A stretch of DNA of 64,000 bases from CAWHJB01 sp963698715 (GCA_963698715.1 CAVORW010000001.1:434001-498000); one strand, 5' to 3'; shown: positions 42,190-51,774, counted from the first letter of the stretch. Made by a program: numbers and translations. The notes: generated by a model not told the origin, from the sequence alone.

Positions 42190-43479
42190 ATGATATCGGA
42201 AGTAATTTCAATCAGCATCTTTTTGGTAAGTTTAGGCTTAATATTTTCAGAGAAACTCAACCGCACCATCACAGCGATTGCTGGCGCTGTCGCCATGGTA
42301 GGCGCCGGGATCTGGTTTCATTTTTATGATGAAGCTAAAGCAGTTGCGGCGATTGATTTTAATACCCTGGGTTTGTTATTCGGCATGATGCTGCTGGTGG
42401 CATTGCTCCAGCCGACCGGCTTTTTCCAGTATGTGGCTGTCTGGGCCGGGCGATTTTCAAACGGCCAACCGGTGCGTTTATTCATTCTGCTCGGGACTGT
42501 GACGACGGTGCTCTCGATGTTCCTGGATAACGTCACCACAGTGGTTTTAATTGCCCCGGTTACGATCTTGATCGGTGAAATATTGGGCATGAGCCCGGTG
42601 CCCCTTTTAATGGCCGAAGCGCTACTGTCAAATACGGGCGGCGTGGCTACCCTGGTTGGGGACCCACCCAATGTGCTGATCGGCTCAGCGGCGGGTTTAA
42701 CTTTTAATGATTTTATTACCCATTCGCTGCCGATCGTCCTGGTGATCTGGCTGGTGGTGCTGGTGGTCCTGCGCTTTTTGTTTAAACGCGAGTTATCTAT
42801 TCACCCGCAAGACATCGACGCAGTCCGCACCCTCGAACCATCCGAAGCGCTTCACGATCCCGTGGCTGCCAAAAAAGTATTGATTGTCCTGGGCGTGGCA
42901 GTCTTGTTTTTCTTTCTGGAAGAAGTCACCCATTTGTCGACTTCCTATATCGCCCTGGCAGGCAGTGCCGTGGCGCTGTTGTGGGTGCGCCCAGAGATTA
43001 ATGAGACCCTGGAACGGGTCGAATGGAGCGTGCTGGTTTTTTTTGCCGCCTTGTTTGTCATGGTTGGCGGCCTGGAAAATGCCGGTGTGCTGCATCGCCT
43101 GGCTGAACTGATCACTCAGGGCCAGAATATCCCCCCGGTTTGGTTTGGGGTGATCATGATCTGGGTGGTGGCAGGCTTGTCGGCTGTAGTTGACAATGTA
43201 CCGATCACGATTGCCCTGATCCCGGTGATTCTCGAGCTGGGCCAGACTGGCATGAACATAAACCCGCTGTGGTGGGCGCTGGCCTTTGGGGCTGGCTTTG
43301 GCGGCAACGGCACGATCATTGGTTCGACCGCCAATATCGTCGTCGCGACCCTTTCAGAACGCACCAGCGAACCGATTACTTCTGCCATCTGGAATAAGCG
43401 CGGCTTGCCGACCATGCTGGTTGCCTGCGCAGTCGCCAGCCTGCTGTACGTGCTGGCTTTTCCCTACCTGAGCCGCTGA
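42190..43479 (+). CDS. ArsB/NhaD-type ion transporter
   Basis: The 429 residues from ATG 42190 have about eleven hydrophobic segments. Motifs of the ion-transporter superfamily are present: FLDNVTTVVLIAPV, LLSNTGGVATLVGDPPNVLI (the NTGG/GDPPN half-sites) and, in the second half, VVDNVPITIALIPVI and GAGFGGNGTIIGSTANIV. The family includes arsenite exporters, sodium/proton antiporters and anion carriers, so the substrate is open. I chose ATG 42190, four bases after GGAG, over the in-frame start at 42160 that overlaps the CBS gene. The upstream CBS protein may control it. Confidence 0.9.
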   Translation: MISEVISISIFLVSLGLIFSEKLNRTITAIAGAVAMVGAGIWFHFYDEAKAVAAIDFNTLGLLFGMMLLVALLQPTGFFQYVAVWAGRFSNGQPVRLFILLGTVTTVLSMFLDNVTTVVLIAPVTILIGEILGMSPVPLLMAEALLSNTGGVATLVGDPPNVLIGSAAGLTFNDFITHSLPIVLVIWLVVLVVLRFLFKRELSIHPQDIDAVRTLEPSEALHDPVAAKKVLIVLGVAVLFFFLEEVTHLSTSYIALAGSAVALLWVRPEINETLERVEWSVLVFFAALFVMVGGLENAGVLHRLAELITQGQNIPPVWFGVIMIWVVAGLSAVVDNVPITIALIPVILELGQTGMNINPLWWALAFGAGFGGNGTIIGSTANIVVATLSERTSEPITSAIWNKRGLPTMLVACAVASLLYVLAFPYLSR

Positions 43480-43610
43480 GGAACGAAAACGCCTACGCGG
43501 TCTGCTCAGGTTTCAGTTTATACCGGCCTCAAGTTGCCGCGCCGGGCAGTCTGCGGCAGCCCGGTTAGATTTCTGCCAGGGGAGTGCCTGATCTGGGCAA
43601 AGGGTGAAAG

Positions 43611-44999
43611 ATGACATTGCGCAGGTTTTTCTACCGATTGCTGATCATCTGCATAACTGTTATCCTGCTGATGACGGGATTCCAGATCAGCCAGGGGAGT
43701 GTCGCAGCTGATCCTGGTCCGATCCGCTCTCTGGCAGACTGGGACTGCCCAGCTCTGCCGGCCCCAACCGGACGGATCGTGGAAGTATCCGACGAAGCCG
43801 GGCTGTGGCAGGCGGTTAATGAGAATATCCCTGCAACCACCATCTTGCTGGCTGATGGGACCTACCAGCTCGGGCAGAATGGCTATTACCTGTGGTTCGA
43901 CACACCCGACGTGACCCTGCGCTCCAAGAGCGGGAACCGGGAGGCGGTCATACTGGATGACAATTACAGCGCCAGCGAGATCATCACCGTGCTGGCTACT
44001 GGCGTGACCATTGCGGATCTGAGCATCCGACGGGCGCGCACGCATCCCATCCACGTCACGGCCTCCAGCGAGGCAGATACCCTCAAAACCTTGATCTACA
44101 ACGTCCACATCAGCGATCCTGGGCAGCAGGCGATCAAGATCAATGCCAATGGGGCCAAAACCCACTTCGCTGACCAGGGTGAAATCGCCTGCTCGCAGAT
44201 CGATCTGAGCGATGCCGGGCGGGCCAAAGTCCTTGAAATCAACGGCAGCTGCTACACTGGTGGGGTCGATGGCCATAGGGCTCAGGGCTGGAGCATCCAC
44301 GACAACCGCATTGAGGGCTTCTGGTGCACCCAGGGCCTGTCCGAGCATGCCGTCCATTTCTGGACTGGCAGCCGTGATACGCTGGTGGAGCGGAATGTGT
44401 TGATCGACAATGCCCGTGGGGTGGGCTTTGGCCTGCTGGCCTCCGGTTCCGCCCGGACTTACCCGGATAACCCCTGCCCGCAGGCCGTTGGTTACGTGGA
44501 CCACTATACTGGCCTGATCCGCAACAATTTCGTTTTCGCCGGCCGCAGCCAGCTCTTCAATTCCGGCTCAGGTTTCGACTGCGGCATCTGCCTGTCCCAG
44601 GCCTGTCAGGTCAAGGTCCTGCACAACAGCGTGGTCTCCACCCAGGCCCCATTTTCCTCGATTGAATGGCGCTTTTCAAATACCACTGCCGAGATCACCA
44701 ACAACCTGGCCAGCCATCGCTTGTTGGCCCGCGACAGCGCCAGCGCCGTGCTGGCCGGCAACCTGGACTATGCGCCCCTGACCCTGTTCAGCGCCCCGCT
44801 TCTCGGCGATCTGCACCTGCGTTCCGACGCCAGCCTGGCGATCGATCAGGGCAGCCTGGTCTCGCCTGGGCTGGCGGATGAAGATATTGATGGCAATCCA
44901 CGCCCGGTGGGCTTGGGCCGCGATATCGGGGCGGACGAACTGGCCGGCGGCCCGGTGGTCGCCACTGATTGGGTCTATCTCCCGCTGGTCACCCGCTGA
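43611..44999 (+). CDS. Secreted right-handed beta-helix protein with C-terminal LPLVTR tail
   Basis: The 462-residue protein has a signal peptide (LLIICITVILLMTGFQISQG) and then a parallel beta-helix: repeated short strands such as GVTIADLSIRRARTHPIHV, GWSIHDNRIEGFW and TLVERNVLIDNARGVGFG. Beta-helix proteins of this kind are polysaccharide lyases, chondroitinase-B-like enzymes or adhesive surface proteins; I see no definite lyase active site. The final residues VYLPLVTR resemble those of the next gene (LFLPVMGR), perhaps an export or sorting tag. The next gene, 23 bases on, is a second beta-helix protein. Confidence 0.8.
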   Translation: MTLRRFFYRLLIICITVILLMTGFQISQGSVAADPGPIRSLADWDCPALPAPTGRIVEVSDEAGLWQAVNENIPATTILLADGTYQLGQNGYYLWFDTPDVTLRSKSGNREAVILDDNYSASEIITVLATGVTIADLSIRRARTHPIHVTASSEADTLKTLIYNVHISDPGQQAIKINANGAKTHFADQGEIACSQIDLSDAGRAKVLEINGSCYTGGVDGHRAQGWSIHDNRIEGFWCTQGLSEHAVHFWTGSRDTLVERNVLIDNARGVGFGLLASGSARTYPDNPCPQAVGYVDHYTGLIRNNFVFAGRSQLFNSGSGFDCGICLSQACQVKVLHNSVVSTQAPFSSIEWRFSNTTAEITNNLASHRLLARDSASAVLAGNLDYAPLTLFSAPLLGDLHLRSDASLAIDQGSLVSPGLADEDIDGNPRPVGLGRDIGADELAGGPVVATDWVYLPLVTR

Positions 45000-45022
45000 A
45001 GCAAGGCGAGGAGGCAGCAATT

Positions 45023-46894
45023 ATGACACTTTCCCCCAAGCAACTCTTGCGAAGCTCCAACTATCTTCTGGCCGGACTGCTCCTGGCTTTCTGTCTGGCA
45101 GCTGCCCCGGCGCAGCCCCGCTTGGGCGCAGCGCAGCCGGCTCGCCTCGCCAACCAGCCCGCCGCCAATTACTACGTGGCAACCAACGGTAGCAACAGCA
45201 GCGGCGATGGCTCGATGGCTTTCCCGTGGGAGACGATCGGCTACGCCCTGAGTCAGGTCCCGGATGGTTCGACCATCCTGGTGCGGCCCGGGACTTACAT
45301 TGGCCAGGTGCGTCTGGATGAGATCTTCACTGGCGGGGTGACAGTGCGCTCCGAGATCCCTTACCAGGCCCGGTTGCGCAATGCTGGTACGGTCGTCACC
45401 TGCTTTTATGGGCAGGGCATCACATTGGAAGGCTTCGATATTGCCCACAGCGGTCCCGGCGCTGGCGCGCTGGTCATTCAAATCCAGGACCTGCTGGGCG
45501 AGCCGGGTGGGGCCGTATATGTCAGCCGCATTACGCTGCGCAACAACGTGCTGCACGACAGCTATAACAATGACATCCTCAAAATCAATAATGGGGCCGG
45601 TCTGATAACGGTCACAGGCAACGTTTTCTACAACCAGACTGGCAGCGATGAACATATTGACGCCAACTCCGTCACCGATGTGACCATCCAGGACAATATT
45701 TTCTTCAACGACTTTGTTGGAAGCGGGCGGGTGAACAATAACGATACCAGCAGCTATATCGTGATCAAGGACAGCAACGCGGACGCTGATACCAACCTGG
45801 GAAGTCGGCGCATCGCCGTCCGGCGCAACCTGTTCCTCAACTGGCAGGGCTCGACCGGCTCCAACTTCGTGCTGGTGGGCGAAGATGGCCAGCCCTTTTT
45901 CGAGGCTCAGGACGTGCTGGTGGAAAACAACCTGATGCTTGGGAATTCCCCCAACACCATGCGCGCCCCCTTTGGAGTCAAAGGAGGCCGCAATATCACC
46001 TTCCGCAGCAACACCGTGGTGGGCGACTTGCCTGCCCTGGCGTTTGCCATGCGCCTCAACCGGGAAGGCTCAAACCCGCCCAACGAAAACGTCCAGTTCT
46101 ACAACAACCTGTGGTCCGACCCCAGTGGGACGATGGGGGCAACAGCATCCGGCGGGTCAAACGACTTCTCGGATACCCCCCCAGCCGACACCACCAGCTT
46201 CAGCCTGGACCATAACCTGTACTGGAACGGCGCCGCTCCCATCCCAACCGACAGCGCCGAGCTGATTAATTACAGCGATGACGCCCACCGCCAGGTTGGC
46301 GACCCGCAGCTGGCGAGCCAGAGTGGGATTGTACTGCCGCGCTGGGACTCTGCTCAGGGCCTATTTGGCGGGGGTTTTGCGACCATCCGCCAGGCGTTCG
46401 AGCAGCTGGTGACGGCCTTTGGAGCACCGCAGGCTGGCAGCCTGGCTATCGACCGGGCCGATCCGCTCCAGGCCCCAGCCGAGGATATCCTCGGCAATCC
46501 GCGCCCGGGCGGCGGCGCGCCTGATTTGGGCGCTTACGAGCTCCAGTTCAGCGGCCTGTTCAGCTTGAGCGCCGATCCGCCGGCCCAGGCCATCCCGCCG
46601 GGCGGCAGCGCAGCCTATGCTATCCAGCTCCTGGCTGCGCCCGGCTTTGCTGGCTCGGCTGACCTGAGCCACAGCCCCGCCCCGCCCGGCCTGCAGGTGA
46701 GCTTGCAGCCCAGCCAGCTTGCCGCTGGGGAAAGCGCCAGCCTGGTGCTGCAGGACAGCCACTCCGGGGACCTGACCCCAGGGCTACAGTACACGCTGGC
46801 GATCACCGCTACCCACCCGGCCCACAGCGACAGCCTCGTGGTCCGCCTGCTGGTGGGCGGCGAGCGCCTGTTCCTGCCCGTGATGGGCCGCTGA
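45023..46894 (+). CDS. Secreted right-handed beta-helix protein, second copy
   Basis: The 623 residues start MTLSPKQLLRSSNYLLAGLL at ATG 45023; GAGGAGG about ten bases upstream fixes the start, so the longer frame from 44969 is rejected. A signal peptide runs to about residue 35, followed by YYVATNGSNSSGDGSMAFPW, a classic DUF1565-type opening of beta-helix proteins. Repeats such as ITLRNNVLHDSYNNDILKIN and VTIQDNIFFNDFVG follow to about residue 480, and an Ig-like C-terminal domain (LSADPPAQAIPPGGSAAYAI) precedes the tail LFLPVMGR. Probable extracellular carbohydrate-binding or -cleaving role. Codon use is strongly GC-rich, like glmS and the preceding gene. Confidence 0.85.
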   Translation: MTLSPKQLLRSSNYLLAGLLLAFCLAAAPAQPRLGAAQPARLANQPAANYYVATNGSNSSGDGSMAFPWETIGYALSQVPDGSTILVRPGTYIGQVRLDEIFTGGVTVRSEIPYQARLRNAGTVVTCFYGQGITLEGFDIAHSGPGAGALVIQIQDLLGEPGGAVYVSRITLRNNVLHDSYNNDILKINNGAGLITVTGNVFYNQTGSDEHIDANSVTDVTIQDNIFFNDFVGSGRVNNNDTSSYIVIKDSNADADTNLGSRRIAVRRNLFLNWQGSTGSNFVLVGEDGQPFFEAQDVLVENNLMLGNSPNTMRAPFGVKGGRNITFRSNTVVGDLPALAFAMRLNREGSNPPNENVQFYNNLWSDPSGTMGATASGGSNDFSDTPPADTTSFSLDHNLYWNGAAPIPTDSAELINYSDDAHRQVGDPQLASQSGIVLPRWDSAQGLFGGGFATIRQAFEQLVTAFGAPQAGSLAIDRADPLQAPAEDILGNPRPGGGAPDLGAYELQFSGLFSLSADPPAQAIPPGGSAAYAIQLLAAPGFAGSADLSHSPAPPGLQVSLQPSQLAAGESASLVLQDSHSGDLTPGLQYTLAITATHPAHSDSLVVRLLVGGERLFLPVMGR

Positions 46895-46968
46895 GCGAAC
46901 CAATTCCTCGAATACGTCCGCCCGAGATCATCGCCCTCCAATCGGGAGAGCAGGGTAAGTCAAACATG

Positions 46969-46999
46969 ACACCTCCCGAATTTAATGTTCGGGAGGTGT
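46969..46999. terminator. Perfect 12-bp hairpin between convergent genes
   Basis: ACACCTCCCGAA (46969-46980) and TTCGGGAGGTGT (46988-46999) pair exactly with a 7-base loop. It lies between the second beta-helix gene (plus) and the REC-Hpt frame (minus), and can serve both. Confidence 0.8.
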
Positions 47000-47070
47000 T
47001 GGTCGGTAGCTTTGAAATCTTCGCGCTCTGAGCGCCTTTGCGGTTTCCTTCTTGCCCTTGTGACGCAGCC

Positions 47071-47952
47071 TTATCCGGCCAAGTCAGCCGCTTTCGCTCG
47101 TAAGTTGTCTTCAACCTCTTCAAATGCAATTTCGATCAGCCTGAGCTGGTCTGGGTAATCCATTAGGCCATTGTCCCCGGAATGGTTTTCAACCGATTTA
47201 CACAGCTCAGCCAGTTTTACGGCGCCCAGCAGCATGCTGCTGGATTTCAAGGAATGCGAGTTGCGGCGAATCTTTTCCAGGTTGGTGTGCTCGATTGCCT
47301 CTCGAAGTTCGTTCAATATCTGGGAGGCTTCATCCAAATAGTCTTGGATCAATGAGCCGACAAAATCCTGGTGTTCGGCTCCAATGGATTGGCAGAAATT
47401 CTGGAACGCCGCTTCGTCGATCGCTGCATCAGGCCAATCAGGAACAATCCCATCCTGACCAGGTTCCTGGCTGAGCCGCTCCTGCCGAAATCGAACCGCG
47501 CCTTGAATTACCTGGGTGAGTTCTTCGACCCGGATTGGTTTGCTGATGTAATCATCCATGCCGGCCGCCATGCAGATTTCGCGGTCGCCCTGCATGGCAT
47601 TGGCTGTCATGGCGATAATATAGGGCTGGTTCAAGAAATTATCTCGGATACCCTCATCTAACCACTCGCCTGCCCGAATCATGCGGGCCGCTTCGAGTCC
47701 ATCCATTTCTGGCATCTGGATATCCATCAGGATTAAGTCATACGATTGGCGGCAAAGCGCCTCGAGAACCTCATAGCCGTTTCCAGCCACATCTGCCCGG
47801 TAACCGATCCGCTCGAGCAAAAGCAGGGCAACCCTCTGGTTGACGAGCGTATCCTCTGCCAGCAGGATTCGCAGGGGTATCCGCTCGCTGCTGTTTAATT
47901 CAATCCTTGCGGGTTCGAAGAGCCTGACTCTTGTTCGTTTGAGGTCTGCCAC
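47071..47952 (-). CDS. Receiver-Hpt protein, probably the C-terminal part of the giant hybrid kinase
   Basis: The frame (to 47976) holds a receiver domain (IPLRILLAEDTLVNQRVALL, Asp in DLILMDIQMPEMDG, Lys in DDYISKPI) and a C-terminal Hpt domain whose phospho-His is in IRRNSHSLKSSSMLLGAV. It overlaps the end of the 1170-aa kinase frame by 53-77 bases in another phase. In related hybrid kinases, the block SERIPLRILLAED follows the previous receiver in the same protein, so one frameshift probably split a single gene. GTG 47952, with GGAAG six bases before it, would allow separate translation by coupling. As a phosphorelay unit it receives phosphate from the kinase. Confidence 0.7.
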   Translation of the reverse strand: MADLKRTRVRLFEPARIELNSSERIPLRILLAEDTLVNQRVALLLLERIGYRADVAGNGYEVLEALCRQSYDLILMDIQMPEMDGLEAARMIRAGEWLDEGIRDNFLNQPYIIAMTANAMQGDREICMAAGMDDYISKPIRVEELTQVIQGAVRFRQERLSQEPGQDGIVPDWPDAAIDEAAFQNFCQSIGAEHQDFVGSLIQDYLDEASQILNELREAIEHTNLEKIRRNSHSLKSSSMLLGAVKLAELCKSVENHSGDNGLMDYPDQLRLIEIAFEEVEDNLRAKAADLAG

Positions 47953-50900
47953 CGAACACTTCCAGCAGTTTGGCATGCAAATGGGCGGGCTTGATCGGTT
48001 TCGTCAGATAGGCTGCAAATTTAATCCCGGCTGAATCGGGGTCCCGAAAGCCGAGTGAAGTCAGCATAATCATCGGCAGCTCCGGTTTGTGCCAGTAGGT
48101 GTTAACAATCTCATATGCCAGGGCTGTTCCGTCCATCTCTGGCATCTGCATATCCAATAGTGCCAGATCGAACTTTTTTCCTTCCTGGATCCATTTTAAA
48201 GCCTGGCGCGGATAGGCAGTCTCCTGAGATGTCATCCCCCAGGACTGCACCTGCCGGACCAGCAGATAGCGGTTGGTGGCATTGTCGTCAACAATCAAAA
48301 CATGTTTCCCGGTTAACACTGGCTGCCGGACATTCATAAAAACGGGTAGCGGGCTTGTGGATTTATTGGCGAAGATCGTGAATGAGAAAGTCGATCCTTT
48401 TCCGGGAACACCTTCACTTTCCACCCACATTTTTCCACCCATTAATTCGCACAAACGCTTGCTGATCGCCAGCCCTAAGCCTGTGCCTCCATACTTGCGA
48501 GTTGTGGAAGCATCCAGCTGGCTGAATGATCGAAACAGGCGTTCCTTGCGCTCCGCCGGGATCCCAATGCCGGTATCACGCACCGCAAAGGACAACTGAT
48601 AGGCTTTATGGCTGTCTTCGTTCAACTTATCCGCGGATACCGACAAGACTACCTCGCCGGCTTCCGTGAATTTGAGCGAATTACTCAATAAGTTCAGCAA
48701 GATCTGGCGCAGGCGGGTCGAGTCGCTGATGATGACGGATGGAACTTCCGGATCAATCATATAAGCCAGGTCAATGCCCTTCTCGTTTGCTTTGCCAGCA
48801 ACCAGGTCCAGAGCAGATTCAACACACTCGCGCAGGTCAAAGGCCTGTTCTTCGAGCTCCATCTTTCCGGCTTCAATTTTTGAAAAATCCAGGATATCGT
48901 TGATAATAGCCAAAAGCGCGTCGCTGCTGGTTCGCACCGTTTCAGAGAACTCGCGCTGCTCGTCTGTGAGCTGTGAATCCAGCAGCAGTGTGGTCATCCC
49001 GACAATCGCATTGAGGGGTGTCCGGATCTCATGGCTCATCGTGGCCAGGAATGCGCTTTTGGCCTCATTGGCAGCTTCTGCATCTCGTCTGGCCTGCTGC
49101 AGGTCAGTGATGTCGTGGTAGATAGCCAGGACCCGATCCTTGACAAAAACCGGCACCGCGAAGAGCTCCACTTCCGCAAGGTTGCCGTCTTTGCGTTTAC
49201 GGCGGGTTATGGCATGCAGCAGCTGCCCGGTTTCAATTGTTTCTTGGGTGTATTGGAGGCTCTCCTGGCGGAAGGCCTCCGACGTGAGCAGTTCATCAAT
49301 ATTTTGCCCGATTGCTTCAGCCTCGGTGTAGCCGAATAAATGCCTGGCTGCCGGATTCCAGGAATGGATGATTGCTTCCGAATCGATCGTCACGACTGCA
49401 GCAGGGATATTGCTCACCAGCGCCTGATAATATTGGCGTTGTCGCTGTTCTGCAGTCAGCAAGCGGCTGTTCTCTATGACGCTTGCGATCGAAGCTGCAA
49501 TCGTTTCAGCCAGCTCGATATCGATGGTCACAACCCCCGGATCCGCACTTTCGAAATCGATATTCATGGTGCCGATCGCCTGGCTGTGCGAAACCAGCGG
49601 CACGATCAGGCGGGTATGGATGCCATGCTCACTCAGCAGGGATTGGCTGGTCCCTGTCAGGGGATTCGTTGTGGCTTCCGAGATCAGAATGGATTGGCTG
49701 GTTTGGATGACCTGGGCAGATCCCGGATCGTCAAGCAGTCGAATCCTGTTGGCCTTGCCCGAAACTTCGTCCCAACCATCCTGGGAATCTCCCAGGTATT
49801 CAAGCATGCTATTGTTTTCAACCAGTAAGGAAATTCCGACATGCTGCGCATTAAACAAGCCGACGACCTCTCTCGAGACCTCCGTAACAATGGTAGGCAA
49901 ATCCTCCAGATTCATCACCGACTGAGAAATCCGGTTTAGGGCACTCAAATATGCCAGTGTCTGGGCCAGATCGGTTTCCGCCTTGCGCCCTTGTTTGGCG
50001 ATATCGGGCCTGATTGCCAGATGTCTGTCGTCCGGTTGGTCTGATTGGACGCGCGGATCCGGTTTTGAGCGCTGGCGATCTTGGATCTTTGTTTCACTGG
50101 CGGCAATTACCCGGTTGCGCCCGAGCGCTTTGGCTGTATACAGGGCCGCGTCTGCTGCCTCGCTCAAGGAATCGGGGTTGTCCTGATCCGGGTAACAGGC
50201 GATCCCGCAGCTGAATGTGACAGAGAATTCTTGATCGCCTGAGTAATGCCGCACCCGGGCAAAGCCCTCACATAAATCGGTCATCAGATTTTTGGTGGTT
50301 TTTTCATCCGTATCTGGAAGAAGAATGGCAAATTCTTCTCCTCCGATCCGGCCAATGGTATCTGTGCTCCGCAGCCTCTGTTTGAACAGGAAAGCCAGGC
50401 TTTTTAACACCCGATCCCCAGTTGCATGTCCGTAGCTGTCGTTCACAATCTTAAATAGATCAAGATCAATCATTGCCAGGGAAAACGAGCTATTCTGGCG
50501 TTTAGCCCGGTTGACTTCATCGACCAGTCGTTCTTTGGTTGTGCTGTGGTTTAGCAGTCCGGTCAGCCCATCCTGAATCATCAGGGCGCGTAAGTTCCGA
50601 TAACGCTCAATTCGGGTGGTAACTGCTGTGACCAAATGTTCCGGATCGATCGGCTTGGTTAGAAAATCATCCCCGCCAAGGCCCAAGGCTGCCAGTTGCT
50701 TATCTTTATCCAATTCTGCTGAGAGATAAACAATCGGCACACTGATAAATTGTTCCATCTGGCGAATTACCCTGGCCAGCTCCATCCCGGTACAGTCAGG
50801 CATATAGATGTCCAAAAGCAGCAGGTCGGGATTGAAGTTAATCATATGGTCAATCACTTCGATGGGGTTCGATACGATCTCGGTCATAATGCCGGCTTTT

Positions 50901-51412
50901 TTCAATTGCAGCGCGGAAAAATTTGCCTGGACGCGCGAATCATCCACGATCAGCACTCGGAAGGGGGGGATGTCGCTATGCAGGATTAGCCGGTCCAGCA
51001 CATCGACCAGTGCGCCAACATCGACAGGTTTCGTGAAATAAGCCTGCCCGCCCACCCGGACAGCCTGCAGTCGGAAGGGCATTTGATCGTTGATGGTGAT
51101 AAAGATGATTGGCGGTAAATCCGGAAACTGAGCTCGCAAAGATCCAATCGCTTCATAACCCAGCATGCTGCCTTCAGGAAAGCTCACATCCATTAATATA
51201 GCAGTTGGCAGCAGTTGATGAAGCGTCTCTTCAAGTTCAGATGGTTTCGAAAAGGATTGCACCGTGTAGCCAAAGTAACCGATTTGTTCGGCCAGTTCCC
51301 TTGCCTGGATAGGATCATCTTCGACCAGATAAATCAGCCGGTGGCCCCGTTTTTCTTGTAACGTAGACGAGGCAATTTTGGTCAGGCCTAACTTCCGCTT
51401 CAGCTTGTCCAT
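47900..51412 (-). CDS. Giant hybrid sensor: REC-REC-GGDEF-GAF-PAS-histidine kinase-REC
   Basis: The 1170 residues carry, in order: receiver 1 (about 25-140, IYLVEDDPIQARELAEQIG), receiver 2 (about 150-270, VLIVDDSRVQANFSALQL, LLLLDIYMPDCTG), a GGDEF diguanylate cyclase (about 280-440, site GRIGGEEFAILL), GAF (about 480-640), PAS (about 660-760, WNPAARHLFGYTEAEAIGQN), HisKA with the phospho-His in ATMSHEIRTPLNAI, HATPase (DTGIGIPAERKERLF, GGTGLGLAISKRLCEL) and receiver 3 (LIVDDNATNRYLL). GGEEF suggests an active cyclase making c-di-GMP. There is no membrane segment, so it is a cytoplasmic sensor. An Hpt frame in the same phase precedes it and a REC-Hpt frame follows, so the full protein is longer. 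Confidence 0.85.
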   Translation of the reverse strand: MDKLKRKLGLTKIASSTLQEKRGHRLIYLVEDDPIQARELAEQIGYFGYTVQSFSKPSELEETLHQLLPTAILMDVSFPEGSMLGYEAIGSLRAQFPDLPPIIFITINDQMPFRLQAVRVGGQAYFTKPVDVGALVDVLDRLILHSDIPPFRVLIVDDSRVQANFSALQLKKAGIMTEIVSNPIEVIDHMINFNPDLLLLDIYMPDCTGMELARVIRQMEQFISVPIVYLSAELDKDKQLAALGLGGDDFLTKPIDPEHLVTAVTTRIERYRNLRALMIQDGLTGLLNHSTTKERLVDEVNRAKRQNSSFSLAMIDLDLFKIVNDSYGHATGDRVLKSLAFLFKQRLRSTDTIGRIGGEEFAILLPDTDEKTTKNLMTDLCEGFARVRHYSGDQEFSVTFSCGIACYPDQDNPDSLSEAADAALYTAKALGRNRVIAASETKIQDRQRSKPDPRVQSDQPDDRHLAIRPDIAKQGRKAETDLAQTLAYLSALNRISQSVMNLEDLPTIVTEVSREVVGLFNAQHVGISLLVENNSMLEYLGDSQDGWDEVSGKANRIRLLDDPGSAQVIQTSQSILISEATTNPLTGTSQSLLSEHGIHTRLIVPLVSHSQAIGTMNIDFESADPGVVTIDIELAETIAASIASVIENSRLLTAEQRQRQYYQALVSNIPAAVVTIDSEAIIHSWNPAARHLFGYTEAEAIGQNIDELLTSEAFRQESLQYTQETIETGQLLHAITRRKRKDGNLAEVELFAVPVFVKDRVLAIYHDITDLQQARRDAEAANEAKSAFLATMSHEIRTPLNAIVGMTTLLLDSQLTDEQREFSETVRTSSDALLAIINDILDFSKIEAGKMELEEQAFDLRECVESALDLVAGKANEKGIDLAYMIDPEVPSVIISDSTRLRQILLNLLSNSLKFTEAGEVVLSVSADKLNEDSHKAYQLSFAVRDTGIGIPAERKERLFRSFSQLDASTTRKYGGTGLGLAISKRLCELMGGKMWVESEGVPGKGSTFSFTIFANKSTSPLPVFMNVRQPVLTGKHVLIVDDNATNRYLLVRQVQSWGMTSQETAYPRQALKWIQEGKKFDLALLDMQMPEMDGTALAYEIVNTYWHKPELPMIMLTSLGFRDPDSAGIKFAAYLTKPIKPAHLHAKLLEVFGGRPQTNKSQALRTRKD

Positions 51413-51520
51413 TGGGATCTGCTGGTCGGTGTAAATCGATTGCCGCAGCGCACCCAGGCTGGCTTCCAGCTGGGAGAACAGCTCACTGTCTGCGAGGGCA
51501 TCAGTTTTATTTAATAATTT

Positions 51521-51760
51521 TTAAATCAGCGCCTGCAGCCTGGAGACGTCTTGGGCGATATTCTCAAATCCAAGCGAGGCCGCGGAACCAGCCAGGGCAT
51601 GCAGTTTCCCGGCCAGCGGTTGAATCGCGGCAGAGCTGCCGTCGCCTCGTCGGACGCGTACCCAATCGACTTCAATACCACCAAGCTGCTCTGGTAAACC
51701 TTCCAGAAATTCCTGTGTGATCGTTGATAAATGGTCTTCCTGGACAATGGCCGCTACCAT
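51521..51760 (-). CDS. Hpt domain, probably the N-terminal part of the giant hybrid kinase
   Basis: The 79 residues from ATG 51760 (GGGAGGT just upstream) form a histidine phosphotransfer domain; the His is in GKLHALAGSAASLGFENIA. The longer frame from 51874 crosses a repeat-rich leader and is not used. The stop is TAA at 51523-51521 in the context CTG ATT TAA AAA. After it the same phase stays open and protein-like (ADSELFSQLEASLGALRQSI) and reaches the kinase ATG at 51412. So the original protein probably started with this Hpt domain and has been cut by a nonsense codon (CAA to TAA would suffice). Confidence 0.75.
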   Translation of the reverse strand: MVAAIVQEDHLSTITQEFLEGLPEQLGGIEVDWVRVRRGDGSSAAIQPLAGKLHALAGSAASLGFENIAQDVSRLQALI

Positions 51761-51774
51761 AAATACCTCCCACT

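Noticed and set aside
26458..51523. Reassignment of TAA as a sense codon
   Set aside because: folP, glmS and other intact genes end at TAA at the expected family length, so TAA stops translation here.
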